The notes beneath the pieces are model-generated. The model searched no databases. It was not told the DNA's origin and saw only the letters and a program-made list of their open reading frames with translations. Both the position numbers and the translations under genes were made by a program. Source: Bacteroidota bacterium (GTDB lineage: Bacteria; Bacteroidota; Ignavibacteria; Ignavibacteriales; Ignavibacteriaceae). From it: a stretch of 64,000 bases of DNA. Of this stretch, positions 18,809 through 28,135 are shown piece by piece; within the stretch, counting starts at the first letter, position 1, and each line of letters starts with the position of its first letter. The DNA lies in NCBI GenBank assembly GCA_023475265.1, contig JAMCWE010000102.1, positions 1 to 64,000 of the forward strand, read 5' to 3'.

Positions 18809-20179
18809 TTAGACTAATTTCTTCTTCCAGAAATCAATTCTTTCTTTAACTAACTGCGGATTTGTGGAACCGATTGTTTTTTTCTTTTTTAATTCTGAGT
18901 TCATGTCTAAATATTCCATAACCGATTCATCAAAAACCTGCGAAATACTTTTCAATTCATCCAGGCTCATTGAACTAAATTTTTTTCCATCCTTTTCACA
19001 CTTCTGTACAACAAGTCCAACTATTCTATGAGCATCTCGGAACGGCATGCCTTTTAAAACAAGCCAGTCGGCAATATCTGTAGCTAAAGAAAAATCGCCT
19101 TGGAGTTCTTCTGCAAATCTTTTTACATTGAACGCAGCAGTTGAAATCATTCCATTAATAATTTCAAGAGAATCTTCATAAGTGAATGATGAATCGAATA
19201 ACGGTTCTTTGTCTTCCTGCAAATCACGATTGTAGCTGAGTGGAAGTGATTTCATTGTAGATGCAAAGCCGATATAATTTCCATAAACTCTTCCGGTTTT
19301 ACCCCGGATTAGCTCTGCCATATCCGGATTTTTTTTCTGAGGCATTAAAGATGAACCGGTAGTGAAGCTATCACTAAGCTTTATGAAATTCCATTCCGAT
19401 GAAGACCAAATAATTATTTCTTCCGAGAATCTACTTAAGTGCATCATTCCTACAGAACAAGCGTGAAGATAATCCAGAATAAAATCTCTGTTGGAAACCG
19501 AATCCAGTGCATTTCCTGTTGGTGATTCAAATCCGAGTTTATCAGCAGAATAATTTCTGTCAAGCGGTAAAGTTGAACCGGCTAATGCACCGGAACCAAG
19601 AGGGGACTGATTCAAATTATTTTTTATAAAGTAAAATCGCGACTTGTCTCTTTCAAGCATTTCAACATAAGCGAGAAGGTGGAAAGCCAGCGATATTGGC
19701 TGCGCTCTTTGAAGATGAGTATAACCCGGAATTAAAGTCTCAACGTGAGCGCTCGATATTTCAAGAAGTGTTTTTTGAAATTCAATAATCAAACTATTTA
19801 TTAAAGAACATCTTTTATTAATCCATAAAATAATATCCAATGCAATTTGATCATTTCTACTTCTGCCTGTATGAAGTTTGCCGGCAGTATCTCCAATCAA
19901 TTCAAATAATCTTGATTCAACTGCCGAATGAACATCTTCAAATTTCCCCGCATCAGGTTTCCAAGAATTGTTCTGCCATTCTTCGGAAATTTGTTTAAGT
20001 CCCGAGACTATTTTTTTGCATTCATCATTAGAAAGAATGTTAATTGAAGAAAGCATTTCTGCATGCGCAATGCTTCCCTCAATATCTTCTTGAAGAAGAT
20101 TTATATCGTATTTAAGCGAGGACGAAAATTTTAACGCCCTGGAATTAAGTTCTTCTTTAAATCTTCCGCCCCATAACAT
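18809..20179 (-). CDS. argH: argininosuccinate lyase
   Basis: Last enzyme of arginine synthesis, splitting argininosuccinate into arginine and fumarate. The 456-aa protein is of normal length for the fumarase/aspartase superfamily. It contains LWGGRFKEELN at the start, HTGRSRNDQIALD, the region GYTHLQRAQPISLAFHLLAY, and the catalytic loop GSSLMPQKKNPDMAELIRGK. The start codon directly follows the argG stop (TAAATG). Last gene of the arg operon. Confidence 0.95.
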   Translation of the reverse strand: MLWGGRFKEELNSRALKFSSSLKYDINLLQEDIEGSIAHAEMLSSINILSNDECKKIVSGLKQISEEWQNNSWKPDAGKFEDVHSAVESRLFELIGDTAGKLHTGRSRNDQIALDIILWINKRCSLINSLIIEFQKTLLEISSAHVETLIPGYTHLQRAQPISLAFHLLAYVEMLERDKSRFYFIKNNLNQSPLGSGALAGSTLPLDRNYSADKLGFESPTGNALDSVSNRDFILDYLHACSVGMMHLSRFSEEIIIWSSSEWNFIKLSDSFTTGSSLMPQKKNPDMAELIRGKTGRVYGNYIGFASTMKSLPLSYNRDLQEDKEPLFDSSFTYEDSLEIINGMISTAAFNVKRFAEELQGDFSLATDIADWLVLKGMPFRDAHRIVGLVVQKCEKDGKKFSSMSLDELKSISQVFDESVMEYLDMNSELKKKKTIGSTNPQLVKERIDFWKKKLV

Positions 20180-21400
20180 TTATGCAGTTACCTCTTCTTT
20201 CGATGAACTTTTTACTTGAGCTAAAGTTTTGTAAGGAAGTCCATAAATTTTTATGAAACCTTCCGAAGCTTTATGATCAAAAGTATCTTCAATTGTATAG
20301 GTTGCAAGATTCTTATTGTATAAGCTAAATACAGAATTTCTTGAAAGAGTTTTTATATTGCCTTTATAAAATTCCAACTTAATCTCGCCAGTAATATTTT
20401 CTTGAGTTGAATCAACAAATGCCATCAATGATTTGAACAATGGAGAATACCACAAACCGTCGTAGATTAAATTAGCAATTTTGTTAGAAACATTCTGTTT
20501 ATATCTAAAAGTTTCTTTGTCGAGAACAAGTCTTTCTAATTCTGAGTGTGCATGATGAAGAATAACCGCAGCCGGAGCTTCGTAAATCTCTCTCGATTTA
20601 ATTCCAACTACTCTGTTCTCAATCATATCTAATCTGCCGATTCCATATGCAGCGCCTAGATCTCTCAACTGCGAGACAAGTTCAACCGGATTTAACTCAA
20701 CTCCGTTAAGAGTTGTAGGAATTCCTTTTTCAAAGCCAATGGTAATTGCAGCAGGCTGGTCAGGTGCATTTTTAGGATTGATTGTTATTTGATATGCGTC
20801 TTCCGGAGGCGCAACAGTTGGGTCTTCAAGAACGCCGCATTCAACAGCTAAGCCCCAAAGATTTTCATCAATAGAATAGGGATTGTCTTTTGTAGCTTTG
20901 ATTGGAATATTATTATTCAAAGCATATTCCATTTCTTCTTCTCGACTTTTAAATTCCCAAATTCTTAGCGGAGCAATTACATTCAAACTTGGTGCAAGTG
21001 ATTGTACACCAACTTCAAATCTTACTTGATCATTGCCTTTGCCGGTACATCCATGAGCAACAGAATCTGCACCTTCTTGAATAGCAACATCGACAAGCAT
21101 CTTTGCTAAAAGCGGTCTTCCAATTGCCGTTGCCATTGGATACGTTCCTTCATAAAGAGCGCTTGCTTTCAATGCCTTCCATGCATAGTTTGAAATAAAT
21201 TCTTCTCTTAAATCGAAAATATATGATTTAACAGCGCCAGTTAATTTAGCTTTTTCTTTTACACCTTCAATTTCTTTTACCTGTCCGAGGAAGCCGGTTG
21301 CAGTGATAATTTCTGCATTATATTTTTCGCTTAACCATTTAACCATAACGGAGGTGTCAAGGCCTCCGGAATATGCGACTACTATTTTTCTCTTTGACAT
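20180..21400 (-). CDS. argG: argininosuccinate synthase
   Basis: 406-aa ATP-dependent ligase joining citrulline and aspartate. The PP-loop is VVAYSGGLDTSVMVKWL at residue 6. Other conserved segments are AHGCTGKGNDQVRFE, APLRIWEF, and GRLDMIENRVVGIKSREIYE. Preceded by a good AAGGAG-type ribosome site. It lies between argR and argH in one minus-strand operon. Confidence 0.96.
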   Translation of the reverse strand: MSKRKIVVAYSGGLDTSVMVKWLSEKYNAEIITATGFLGQVKEIEGVKEKAKLTGAVKSYIFDLREEFISNYAWKALKASALYEGTYPMATAIGRPLLAKMLVDVAIQEGADSVAHGCTGKGNDQVRFEVGVQSLAPSLNVIAPLRIWEFKSREEEMEYALNNNIPIKATKDNPYSIDENLWGLAVECGVLEDPTVAPPEDAYQITINPKNAPDQPAAITIGFEKGIPTTLNGVELNPVELVSQLRDLGAAYGIGRLDMIENRVVGIKSREIYEAPAAVILHHAHSELERLVLDKETFRYKQNVSNKIANLIYDGLWYSPLFKSLMAFVDSTQENITGEIKLEFYKGNIKTLSRNSVFSLYNKNLATYTIEDTFDHKASEGFIKIYGLPYKTLAQVKSSSKEEVTA

Positions 21401-21425
21401 TTTTTTTCTCCTTATAAATTTTTTA

Positions 21426-21881
21426 TCAACCGACTTGCTCGGTCATCATTTTTTTTACCATTGAAACAATATTAGGAATATATTTTTGTGAACTAGGAAT
21501 AACGAGGACGGTATCATCGCCGCCAACAGTTCCGAGAATTTCAGGAGAGTTCATTCGATCAACAAAATGAGCGATCCCTTGAGCTCTTCCAGATAATGTT
21601 CTGATTAGAACCATTGATTCATTATGTTCGACGCTTAGAATTTCAAAGCCGATCAACTTAGCAATTTGTTTTCCAGATTCATGTGAATCCAAGATATATC
21701 TTGGACCATGTTCAGTAATTGTTCTGATTACTCCAAGTTCAGCAAAGTCGCGGCTTAAAGTTGCTTGCGTAACTTGCACTCCTTCTTCACTTAATATTTT
21801 TACAAGACCTTCATGAGAAGAAATATTTTTATTATTCAATATTTCTTTAATTCTATTTAGCCTTTTTAATTTAGCAGACAT
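21426..21881 (-). CDS. argR: arginine repressor
   Basis: 151-aa DNA-binding regulator. The N-terminal winged helix covers about residues 5-70 (LNRIKEILNN, VTQATLSRDFAELGV). The C-terminal oligomerisation and arginine-binding domain contains GTVGGDDTVLVIP. Its place inside the biosynthetic operon, between argD and argG, implies autoregulation with arginine as co-repressor. Known ArgR proteins bind paired ARG boxes; I find no clean box before argC. Confidence 0.92.
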   Translation of the reverse strand: MSAKLKRLNRIKEILNNKNISSHEGLVKILSEEGVQVTQATLSRDFAELGVIRTITEHGPRYILDSHESGKQIAKLIGFEILSVEHNESMVLIRTLSGRAQGIAHFVDRMNSPEILGTVGGDDTVLVIPSSQKYIPNIVSMVKKMMTEQVG

Positions 21882-21898
21882 AAATTCACCTTTTTAAT

Positions 21899-23074
21899 TT
21901 AATTTTCCTTTTTAGAAACATCTGTGACAGCTTTCTTTAACGCTGAAATGAATTTGCTTATTTCAATTTCAGTAATAATAAACGGAGGTAAAATTCTTAA
22001 AACAGAATCGCCTGATGTTCCGACTAAAAATCCTTCCTCAAGCAATTTTTTTGCAATCTCTTTACAAGAAATTCCATTAATAAATTCTACTCCGATGATT
22101 AAACCTTTTCCTCTAATATCTTTTATTGCATAAAGATTCAAATCCTTAATAGATTTCATCAAAGTATTTCCAAGCTGCTCAATCTTATTTAAAAGTTTTT
22201 CATCTAGAAGATCAACAACTTTATTTGCTGCTGCAATAGCGACCGGGTTGCCGCCGAATGTAGAACCATGATTGCCAGGTTTAATACAATCAGCAACTTC
22301 TTTAGAACATATAGTTGCACCAAGCGGTAAACCGTTTGCAATACCTTTTGCGGTTGCAACAATATCTGGGACAATTCCATGATGAATATATGAAAAGAAT
22401 TTTCCTGTCCTTCCCATTCCCGTTTGAACTTCATCTATGATCAATAAAATATTTTTGTCAGAGCAAAGTTTTCTTAGGCCTTTTAAATAATCAGTTGAAG
22501 CAACATTAACTCCGCCTTCACCTTGAATGGTTTCAATTAAAACTGCAACAGTATTTTTGTTTATTGAGTTCTTTACAGCTTCCAAATCGTTGTATGGGAC
22601 ATGAGTAAAACCGGGAACAAATGGTTCAAATCCTTCCCAGAATTTATATTGGCCGGTAGCTGACAAACTGCCGTAAGTTCGGCCATGAAAACCGCCATGA
22701 GTTGAAATTATTTCATTCCTTCCCTGGCCCCATTTCCTAGCAAACTTTATTGAAGCTTCAATTGATTCGGTCCCGGAATTAGAAAAGAAAACATAATCTA
22801 ATCCGGATTGCTTGGAAAGTTTTTGAGCTAAATTTTCTTGGGGAGTTGATGTAAAAAGATTTGAAACGTGCCAAAAACTTTCAATCTGTTTAATTACAGC
22901 AGAGGTTATTTCCGGATGATTGTGTCCAAAGCTTGTAACGGCAATCCCGCATAAAAAATCTATATATTCTTTGCCTGAAGAATCGTAGAGATATGCACCT
23001 TTTCCTTTAACAGGCTCGACAGGATATCGCGAATAATTATTAAGCAGTTTTGAGTAATTCATATTGTTTTTCAT
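21899..23074 (-). CDS. argD: acetylornithine aminotransferase
   Basis: 391-aa class-III PLP aminotransferase making N-acetylornithine. Conserved segments are YLYDSSGKEYIDFLCGIAV, the phosphate-binding FFSNSGTESIEASIKFAR, LIIDEVQTGMGRTG with the PLP aspartate, the lysine segment ATAKGIANGLPLGA, and HGSTFGGNPVA. The start overlaps the end of argB by 35 bases, with a second possible ATG four codons later. Absence of succinyl-specific features plus ArgJ upstream supports the acetylated pathway. Confidence 0.92.
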   Translation of the reverse strand: MKNNMNYSKLLNNYSRYPVEPVKGKGAYLYDSSGKEYIDFLCGIAVTSFGHNHPEITSAVIKQIESFWHVSNLFTSTPQENLAQKLSKQSGLDYVFFSNSGTESIEASIKFARKWGQGRNEIISTHGGFHGRTYGSLSATGQYKFWEGFEPFVPGFTHVPYNDLEAVKNSINKNTVAVLIETIQGEGGVNVASTDYLKGLRKLCSDKNILLIIDEVQTGMGRTGKFFSYIHHGIVPDIVATAKGIANGLPLGATICSKEVADCIKPGNHGSTFGGNPVAIAAANKVVDLLDEKLLNKIEQLGNTLMKSIKDLNLYAIKDIRGKGLIIGVEFINGISCKEIAKKLLEEGFLVGTSGDSVLRILPPFIITEIEISKFISALKKAVTDVSKKEN

Positions 23075-23825
23075 TTGAGTTTACAATCCACGTTCCATTA
23101 TTTGGAAGATTATTTAATTCGCACCCGATCCAGATTTTGTTAATACCTTTCTTTAACAAATCAACGCAGCTTTGAAGTTTTGGAATCATTCCGTCTTTTA
23201 TTTCACCTTCAACAATTCCAGCTATTATATCGCTCTCGGTTAAATACTCTTTAACGCTGCCTCCGAGAATAACTCCGGCAACATCTGAAACAAAGAAAAC
23301 AGTATCGATCTGAAGAGCCGCTGCAAGGCTTTCAGCAAACACATCTGCATTTACATTCATTAAGTTTCCATTTGAGTCCGCACATACGCTTGAGAAAACC
23401 GGGATAACATTGGAATCGATCAAGTCTTTAACCCAGGTAATTGAGCCAACCAATTCAGGTTTGCCGACAAATCCAAGTTCTTCTTGAAAATAATTTGCAG
23501 TAAAAGTTCCTCTATCAATTCCGGATAGCCCAACGGCTTCTAGTCCCGACGAAATTAATTTTGCAGTCAACTGGCTATTTAAAACGCCTGCTTGAACTGC
23601 CGCAACAACTTCCATTTGTTCTTTTGTTGTAACTCTTTGACCGTTAATAAATTTTGTTTCTAGTCCAAGTTTTTCAGACCATTCCGAAATACTTTTACCG
23701 GCTCCATGAACAAGAATAATTCCGTCAAACTCAGATTTTAAATTCTTAAATATTTCTATCCATTTATTGGTAGATAAAAATTCACTTATTGTTTTTCCGC
23801 TTATTTTTACTAATGCAGTTTTCAT
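23040..23825 (-). CDS. argB: acetylglutamate kinase
   Basis: 261-aa amino acid kinase phosphorylating N-acetylglutamate. It starts MKTALVKISGKTISEFL, has the glycine-rich LVHGAGKSISEW and NGQRVTTKEQMEV segments, and a C-terminal GEIKDGMIPKLQSCVDLLKKG that is characteristic of ArgB. The N-terminal extension typical of arginine-inhibited hexameric kinases is short or absent. It overlaps argD and follows argJ by 17 bases. Confidence 0.93.
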   Translation of the reverse strand: MKTALVKISGKTISEFLSTNKWIEIFKNLKSEFDGIILVHGAGKSISEWSEKLGLETKFINGQRVTTKEQMEVVAAVQAGVLNSQLTAKLISSGLEAVGLSGIDRGTFTANYFQEELGFVGKPELVGSITWVKDLIDSNVIPVFSSVCADSNGNLMNVNADVFAESLAAALQIDTVFFVSDVAGVILGGSVKEYLTESDIIAGIVEGEIKDGMIPKLQSCVDLLKKGINKIWIGCELNNLPNNGTWIVNSNEKQYELLKTA

Positions 23826-23842
23826 TTTAAATTCCTTTCAGA

Positions 23843-25048
23843 TTATGTTCGATAATCAGCGTTAATTCGGACATATTCTTCGGTCAGATCGCAAGTCCAC
23901 CAAGTGCAATCTTCGGAACCACTACCAAGATCAATATTAATAGAGAATTCTGATTGAGAAAGTATTTTAGAAGCTTTTTCTTCATCCAATGCTAAAGTAT
24001 ATTCAGGCAACAGAACCGGTAAATCATTAAAATGAATTGAAACATTTGCGGGATCAAAATCAGCGCCGCTTTGGCCTGCTGCACTTAATATTCTTCCCCA
24101 ATTTGCATCAGCGCCATAGATAGCAGTTTTTACAAGAGAAGAATTAGCAATTGATTTTCCAACAAGATCAGCATCTAATTTTGATTTTGCATTTTTTACA
24201 TTAACGGTTACTAACTTTGTGGCGCCTTCACCATCAGAAACTATTGATTTAGCCATCTCAATACTAATTGCGGTTAAAGCTTCTTGAAATATTTGCATGT
24301 CTTCGGAATTCTTTTCAATAGAAATTCCCGAAGCGCCATTTGCTAAAATTACAACCATATCGTTAGTACTTGTTTCGCCATCGACAGAAATTTTATTAAA
24401 AGATTTCTGAACAGAGTTTAACAAAAGTTCAGAAAGCAAATCTTTTTCTATTGCCGCATCAGTGGAAAGAAAACCCAGCATTGTAGCCATATTCGGCATT
24501 ATCATTCCGCTGCCCTTGCATATACCGCCAATAGTTACGCTGCTTTTTTTCAATTTTACTTCGAAAGCAAATGATTTAATTTTAGTATCGGTCGTCATAA
24601 TTGCTTCAGCAGCATTGAAGCCGCCGTGTTCTGAAAGATGATTCACGATTTCATCAATACCAGATTTGATTTTTTCCATCGGCATTTTTTGTCCAATAAC
24701 ACCGGTAGAACTTATCAGAACTTCATCTTGAGAAATATTAAGTTTTTCGGCACACCACTTTTGCATATCCAAAGCATCATTGTAACCTTCATCGCCGGTG
24801 CATGCATTTGCATTTCCAGAATTTACTAGAACGGCTTTTGTAAAATTGTTTTTCTTAATTACTTCTTTGGAGATTAGAAGTGGAGCTGCTTTTACTTTAT
24901 TTAAAGTGAAAGTGCCTGCAGTTGTACAAGGTAATTCAGAATATATTAAAGCTAAATCTTTTTTCTTTCTTTTAATGCCGCAAAATATTCCGGCGGCTTT
25001 AAATCCTTTTGCAGATGTTACAGAGCCATTTTCAATACATCGATACAT
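23843..25048 (-). CDS. argJ: bifunctional ornithine acetyltransferase / N-acetylglutamate synthase
   Basis: 401-aa precursor that cleaves itself and moves the acetyl group from acetylornithine to glutamate. The cleavage site is in GMIMPNMATMLGFLSTD, with the Thr of ATML as nucleophile. The N-terminus GSVTSAKGFKAAGIFCGIKR and LVNSGNANACTG are typical, and a C-terminal TCDLTEEYVRINADYRT matches the family end. The presence of argJ indicates the recycling version of the pathway. It overlaps argC by 17 bases. Confidence 0.95.
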   Translation of the reverse strand: MYRCIENGSVTSAKGFKAAGIFCGIKRKKKDLALIYSELPCTTAGTFTLNKVKAAPLLISKEVIKKNNFTKAVLVNSGNANACTGDEGYNDALDMQKWCAEKLNISQDEVLISSTGVIGQKMPMEKIKSGIDEIVNHLSEHGGFNAAEAIMTTDTKIKSFAFEVKLKKSSVTIGGICKGSGMIMPNMATMLGFLSTDAAIEKDLLSELLLNSVQKSFNKISVDGETSTNDMVVILANGASGISIEKNSEDMQIFQEALTAISIEMAKSIVSDGEGATKLVTVNVKNAKSKLDADLVGKSIANSSLVKTAIYGADANWGRILSAAGQSGADFDPANVSIHFNDLPVLLPEYTLALDEEKASKILSQSEFSINIDLGSGSEDCTWWTCDLTEEYVRINADYRT

Positions 25049-26066
25049 TTTTGGCTCCTTGTAATTTTAGTCCTAAATTTTCGTCCCATCCAAATAGCTT
25101 ATTCATATTTTGGAATGCTTGTCCAGATGCACCTTTAATTAGATTGTCAATTGCAGAGGTGATAATTACTACTTTTTCTTTTACGGAAATATTTATATCG
25201 CAATAATTTGTATTTACCACCCAGCTTAACTGTGGAGGAACTTCTCTTAACCTAACGAAATTAGAATTTTCATAAAATAATTTGTAATAATTTTTTATAG
25301 TTTGTTCGTCAATTGAATTTTTGAGATGAACAGAGGTTGTTGCATAAATTCCAACAGCAACCGGAAGCAAATGAGTTGTAAAAGAAAAAGGAGAATCAAA
25401 ACCAAATTTCTTCAGCATTTGTAAAATTTCCGGTTGATGTCTGTGTTTATTCACATTATATGCGGAAACGTTTCCATCCATTTCAGACATCATTAATTCT
25501 TGTTTCGGAGTTTTACCAGCGCCGCTCGTTCCGGAATATGCTGATGTGCTTACAGAAAAAATTTCATCACCGAATCCAGCCATTAATGGCAAAATTCCAA
25601 GCAGAGTTGCAGTTGGATAACAGCCAGGATTTGCAACTAAATTATAGTTTGAATATTGAGTTCCATAATAATCAGCAAGACCATAGATTTTATTATTTAA
25701 AAGTTCGGCAGATGAATGCTGAATATTATACCATTTTTCATATTCACTTTTAGAATCTAATCGATAATCACCGCCAAGATCAATTACTTTTTTATCATTC
25801 TTTATTAGCGAAGGAACATATTTTAGTGCTTCGCCGTGGGGAAGAGCTATAAAATATAAATCATGCGAGTTCGAAATGTTATCAACACTTTCAATTTGTG
25901 AATCTGTCATTTGGCCGACTAGTTCAGGAAATAATTCAGACAGAAATTGACCGGAAGTTTTATTGCCATATACTTTATAATCACTAATAAACGGATGAGA
26001 ATTACAAAATTGAATTAACTTTTTTCCTGTGTATCCGCTTCCACCAATAATACCAATAGAGATCAT
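25032..26066 (-). CDS. argC: N-acetyl-gamma-glutamyl-phosphate reductase
   Basis: 344-aa NADPH-dependent reductase and first gene of the arg operon. The Rossmann motif GIIGGSGYTGKKLIQ is at the start, the catalytic cysteine lies in LVANPGCYPTATLLGI, and HRHQPEIL with TTHLLPVAVGI follow. The GASGQAFQNMN tail is the expected one. ATG 26066 is well placed, and the 488 bases upstream should hold the operon promoter. No argF or carbamoyl-phosphate synthase gene lies in the window. Confidence 0.95.
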   Translation of the reverse strand: MISIGIIGGSGYTGKKLIQFCNSHPFISDYKVYGNKTSGQFLSELFPELVGQMTDSQIESVDNISNSHDLYFIALPHGEALKYVPSLIKNDKKVIDLGGDYRLDSKSEYEKWYNIQHSSAELLNNKIYGLADYYGTQYSNYNLVANPGCYPTATLLGILPLMAGFGDEIFSVSTSAYSGTSGAGKTPKQELMMSEMDGNVSAYNVNKHRHQPEILQMLKKFGFDSPFSFTTHLLPVAVGIYATTSVHLKNSIDEQTIKNYYKLFYENSNFVRLREVPPQLSWVVNTNYCDINISVKEKVVIITSAIDNLIKGASGQAFQNMNKLFGWDENLGLKLQGAKNVSMY

Positions 26067-26322
26067 GTTTTTAAATCCTTTTTATTTTTTACAAATATTT
26101 ATGAAATGTTATCAATGAAATGAATATTTTACCCCAAAAGGGGACGGTAGATTGGATTGGTTAGAAAAGAAGTTAATTTATATTTATAAAGTTTTTGCAT
26201 TTGTAAAAAATTTAATCATTTTCAATTTTCTAGAGGTAAACATAAGATAAAAAAAATAATTTGTCAATTAGAAAATGAATAAGATTACATGTAAAGCTAA
26301 AAATAAGTGATAAATATCTGTA

Positions 26323-26462
26323 ATTAGGAATTTATATCCATGATTATTCATAATTATATGTATTTTGTATCATACCAGCAAATCAAATATTTAATCAAAT
26401 AAAATTAATCTTCATCTTGAAGATTTTATATTTTGAAATAATTATGCATAAAAATTCCTAAT
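26323..26462. repeat. inverted-repeat element upstream of argC
   Basis: A 140-base AT-rich block bounded by perfect 11-base inverted ends (ATTAGGAATTT at 26323, AAATTCCTAAT at 26452). Inside each end lies a further 14-base arm (ATAATTATGCATAA on the right, one mismatch to its inverse on the left), offset by about ten bases. A perfect internal hairpin AATCTTCA-TCT-TGAAGATT sits at 26407-26425. It looks like a decayed miniature element or a cruciform regulatory region. The remaining intergenic sequence 26067-26554 shows no gene. Confidence 0.55.
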
Positions 26463-26554
26463 CAGAAAAGATTGGTTGTTGTTTAGAAACGTCAATTAGT
26501 AAAAATTGAGATAAAAGGGAAATAGATAATGAAAAACTGTGAAGTAAAAATGGA

Positions 26555-27085
26555 TTACATTTTTCCCTTAAGCTTTATGATAAGTTCTGCAAATTCTCGA
26601 AAAGCACCGTTTCCGCCTTTGTTTTTGCAAATATAATCTACAATTTTTTTAATTTCCTGAATTCCGTCAGCTGGCGTTGCGGTTAATCCAACCAATTTCA
26701 TTAATTCAAGATCATTAACATCGTCTCCAATAAATGCAACATTTTCTGGTTTTAATCCATTTTTCTTTAGAATTTTTGGAAAAAGCAAATGTTTTTCTTT
26801 TACTCCTAAATAAAGTTCAGTAATTTTTAATTTTTCAGCTCTTTTTAAAACTGTGCCGGATTCTTCACCTGTAATAATTACTGTCTCAACTGAAGCAATT
26901 TCACGTAATCTTTCTACGCCCATGCCGTCTCTAATTGAAAATCTTTTAAATTCTTCACCTTTTGCAGAATAGTAAACACCGGTATCTGTAAGAACTCCAT
27001 CATTATCTGTCAATAATAATTTGATTTTTTTTGCTTTGTTCTTTAATGCTAACTTATTATTTTTCAAGTTATTAGTTGTAGGCAT
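26555..27085 (-). CDS. KdsC-like HAD phosphatase (KDO 8-phosphate phosphatase)
   Basis: 176-aa C0-type HAD phosphatase without a cap domain, most like KdsC, which dephosphorylates KDO-8-phosphate for lipopolysaccharide. Motif I is LLLTDNDGVLTD (DxD present), motif II IITGEES, and motif III VAFIGDDVNDLELM. The C-terminal NKGGNGAFREFAELI matches the KdsC tail that caps the active site of a neighbouring subunit. Acylneuraminate phosphatases share these motifs, so the substrate is inferred. No other KDO gene lies nearby. Confidence 0.8.
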   Translation of the reverse strand: MPTTNNLKNNKLALKNKAKKIKLLLTDNDGVLTDTGVYYSAKGEEFKRFSIRDGMGVERLREIASVETVIITGEESGTVLKRAEKLKITELYLGVKEKHLLFPKILKKNGLKPENVAFIGDDVNDLELMKLVGLTATPADGIQEIKKIVDYICKNKGGNGAFREFAELIIKLKGKM

Positions 27086-27191
27086 AAAATATTTACTCCA
27101 TTATCAAAGAAACTGAAATTAAAAATTGAAATTATTGTTACACAAATTTAATCATCTATAATAAACTTCAAATCAAACATAGTGGGAAATT

Positions 27192-28133
27192 ATGAAAATT
27201 ATTAAACCTAAAAAACTTTCTAAAGGAGATGTAATAGGAATTATTTCTCCAGCATCTTCACCTGATGACTTTTCAAAAATAGAATCCGGAGTTAAATATT
27301 TAGAAAAACTTGGTTATAGAGTTGATGTTGGTAAGAATGTTGGAAAATTTCATGGCTATTTAGCAGGCACTGATGAGGAAAGGTTAGATGATTTTCATTA
27401 TATGTTTAAGAAAAAAGATATCAAAGCAATTATGTGTGTAAGAGGAGGTTACGGTTCGCCGCGCTTGTTAGATAAAATTGATTATAAATTGATTGAAAGA
27501 AATCCTAAAATATTTATTGGTTATAGCGATATAACAGCATTGCAGCTGGCTATCCTTCAGAAAACCGGACTTGTAACTTTTGCCGGGCCTATGTTAGCTG
27601 TTGATTTTTCAGATGAAGTAAGCAAATATACTGAAGAAATGTTTTGGCCGTTGATAACTTCAAATAAAAAATTCGGCAAAATTGAATTACCAGAAGATGA
27701 AAAAATATTTTCGCTGGTAAAAGGAAATGAGAAAGCTAGAATTGTCGGCGGTAATTTAGCTTTAGTTGTTTCATTAATCGGGACGGATTATTTGCCTTCA
27801 TTGAAAGATAAAATTCTTTTTATAGAAGAAGTTGGAGAGATGCCTTATCGTATCGACCGAATGCTTAATCAGCTAAGACTTACAAAAGCATTCAATCAAG
27901 TTAAAGGAATTATTTTAGGTGCTTTTATTGATTGTAATGAAACAGATCCATCAAAAAGAACTTTAACTTTAGGTGAAGTTATATCGCATTATTTTGAAAA
28001 TTTAGATATTCCAGTAGTATATAATTTTAAACATGGGCACATAAAAGATAGTGCCACAATTCCTTTTGGAATAATGGTGAAGATTAATGCGTCGAGAAAT
28101 TATATAGAGATTGCCGAAAGTGCCGTCAAATAA
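27192..28133 (+). CDS. LD-carboxypeptidase, S66 family
   Basis: 313-aa peptidase of the LdcA/MccF family that trims the terminal D-alanine of murein tetrapeptides during wall recycling. The serine nucleophile is in FIGYSDITALQLAI (about residue 115), preceded by AIMCVRGGYGSPRLL. The catalytic Glu and His regions are FIEEVGEMPYRIDRML and NFKHGHIKDSATIPFG. No signal peptide is visible, consistent with a cytoplasmic recycling enzyme. Divergent from the KdsC-like gene, convergent with ispE (gap of two bases). Confidence 0.88.
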   Translation: MKIIKPKKLSKGDVIGIISPASSPDDFSKIESGVKYLEKLGYRVDVGKNVGKFHGYLAGTDEERLDDFHYMFKKKDIKAIMCVRGGYGSPRLLDKIDYKLIERNPKIFIGYSDITALQLAILQKTGLVTFAGPMLAVDFSDEVSKYTEEMFWPLITSNKKFGKIELPEDEKIFSLVKGNEKARIVGGNLALVVSLIGTDYLPSLKDKILFIEEVGEMPYRIDRMLNQLRLTKAFNQVKGIILGAFIDCNETDPSKRTLTLGEVISHYFENLDIPVVYNFKHGHIKDSATIPFGIMVKINASRNYIEIAESAVK

Positions 28134-28135
28134 AA

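Noticed and set aside
25460-25753. Plus-strand frame of 97 codons inside argC
   Set aside because: Antisense shadow of argC, which has intact catalytic motifs.
26067-26300. ARG box before argC
   Set aside because: Several TGAAT-like words exist, but none forms a clear 18-base palindrome at normal promoter distance.
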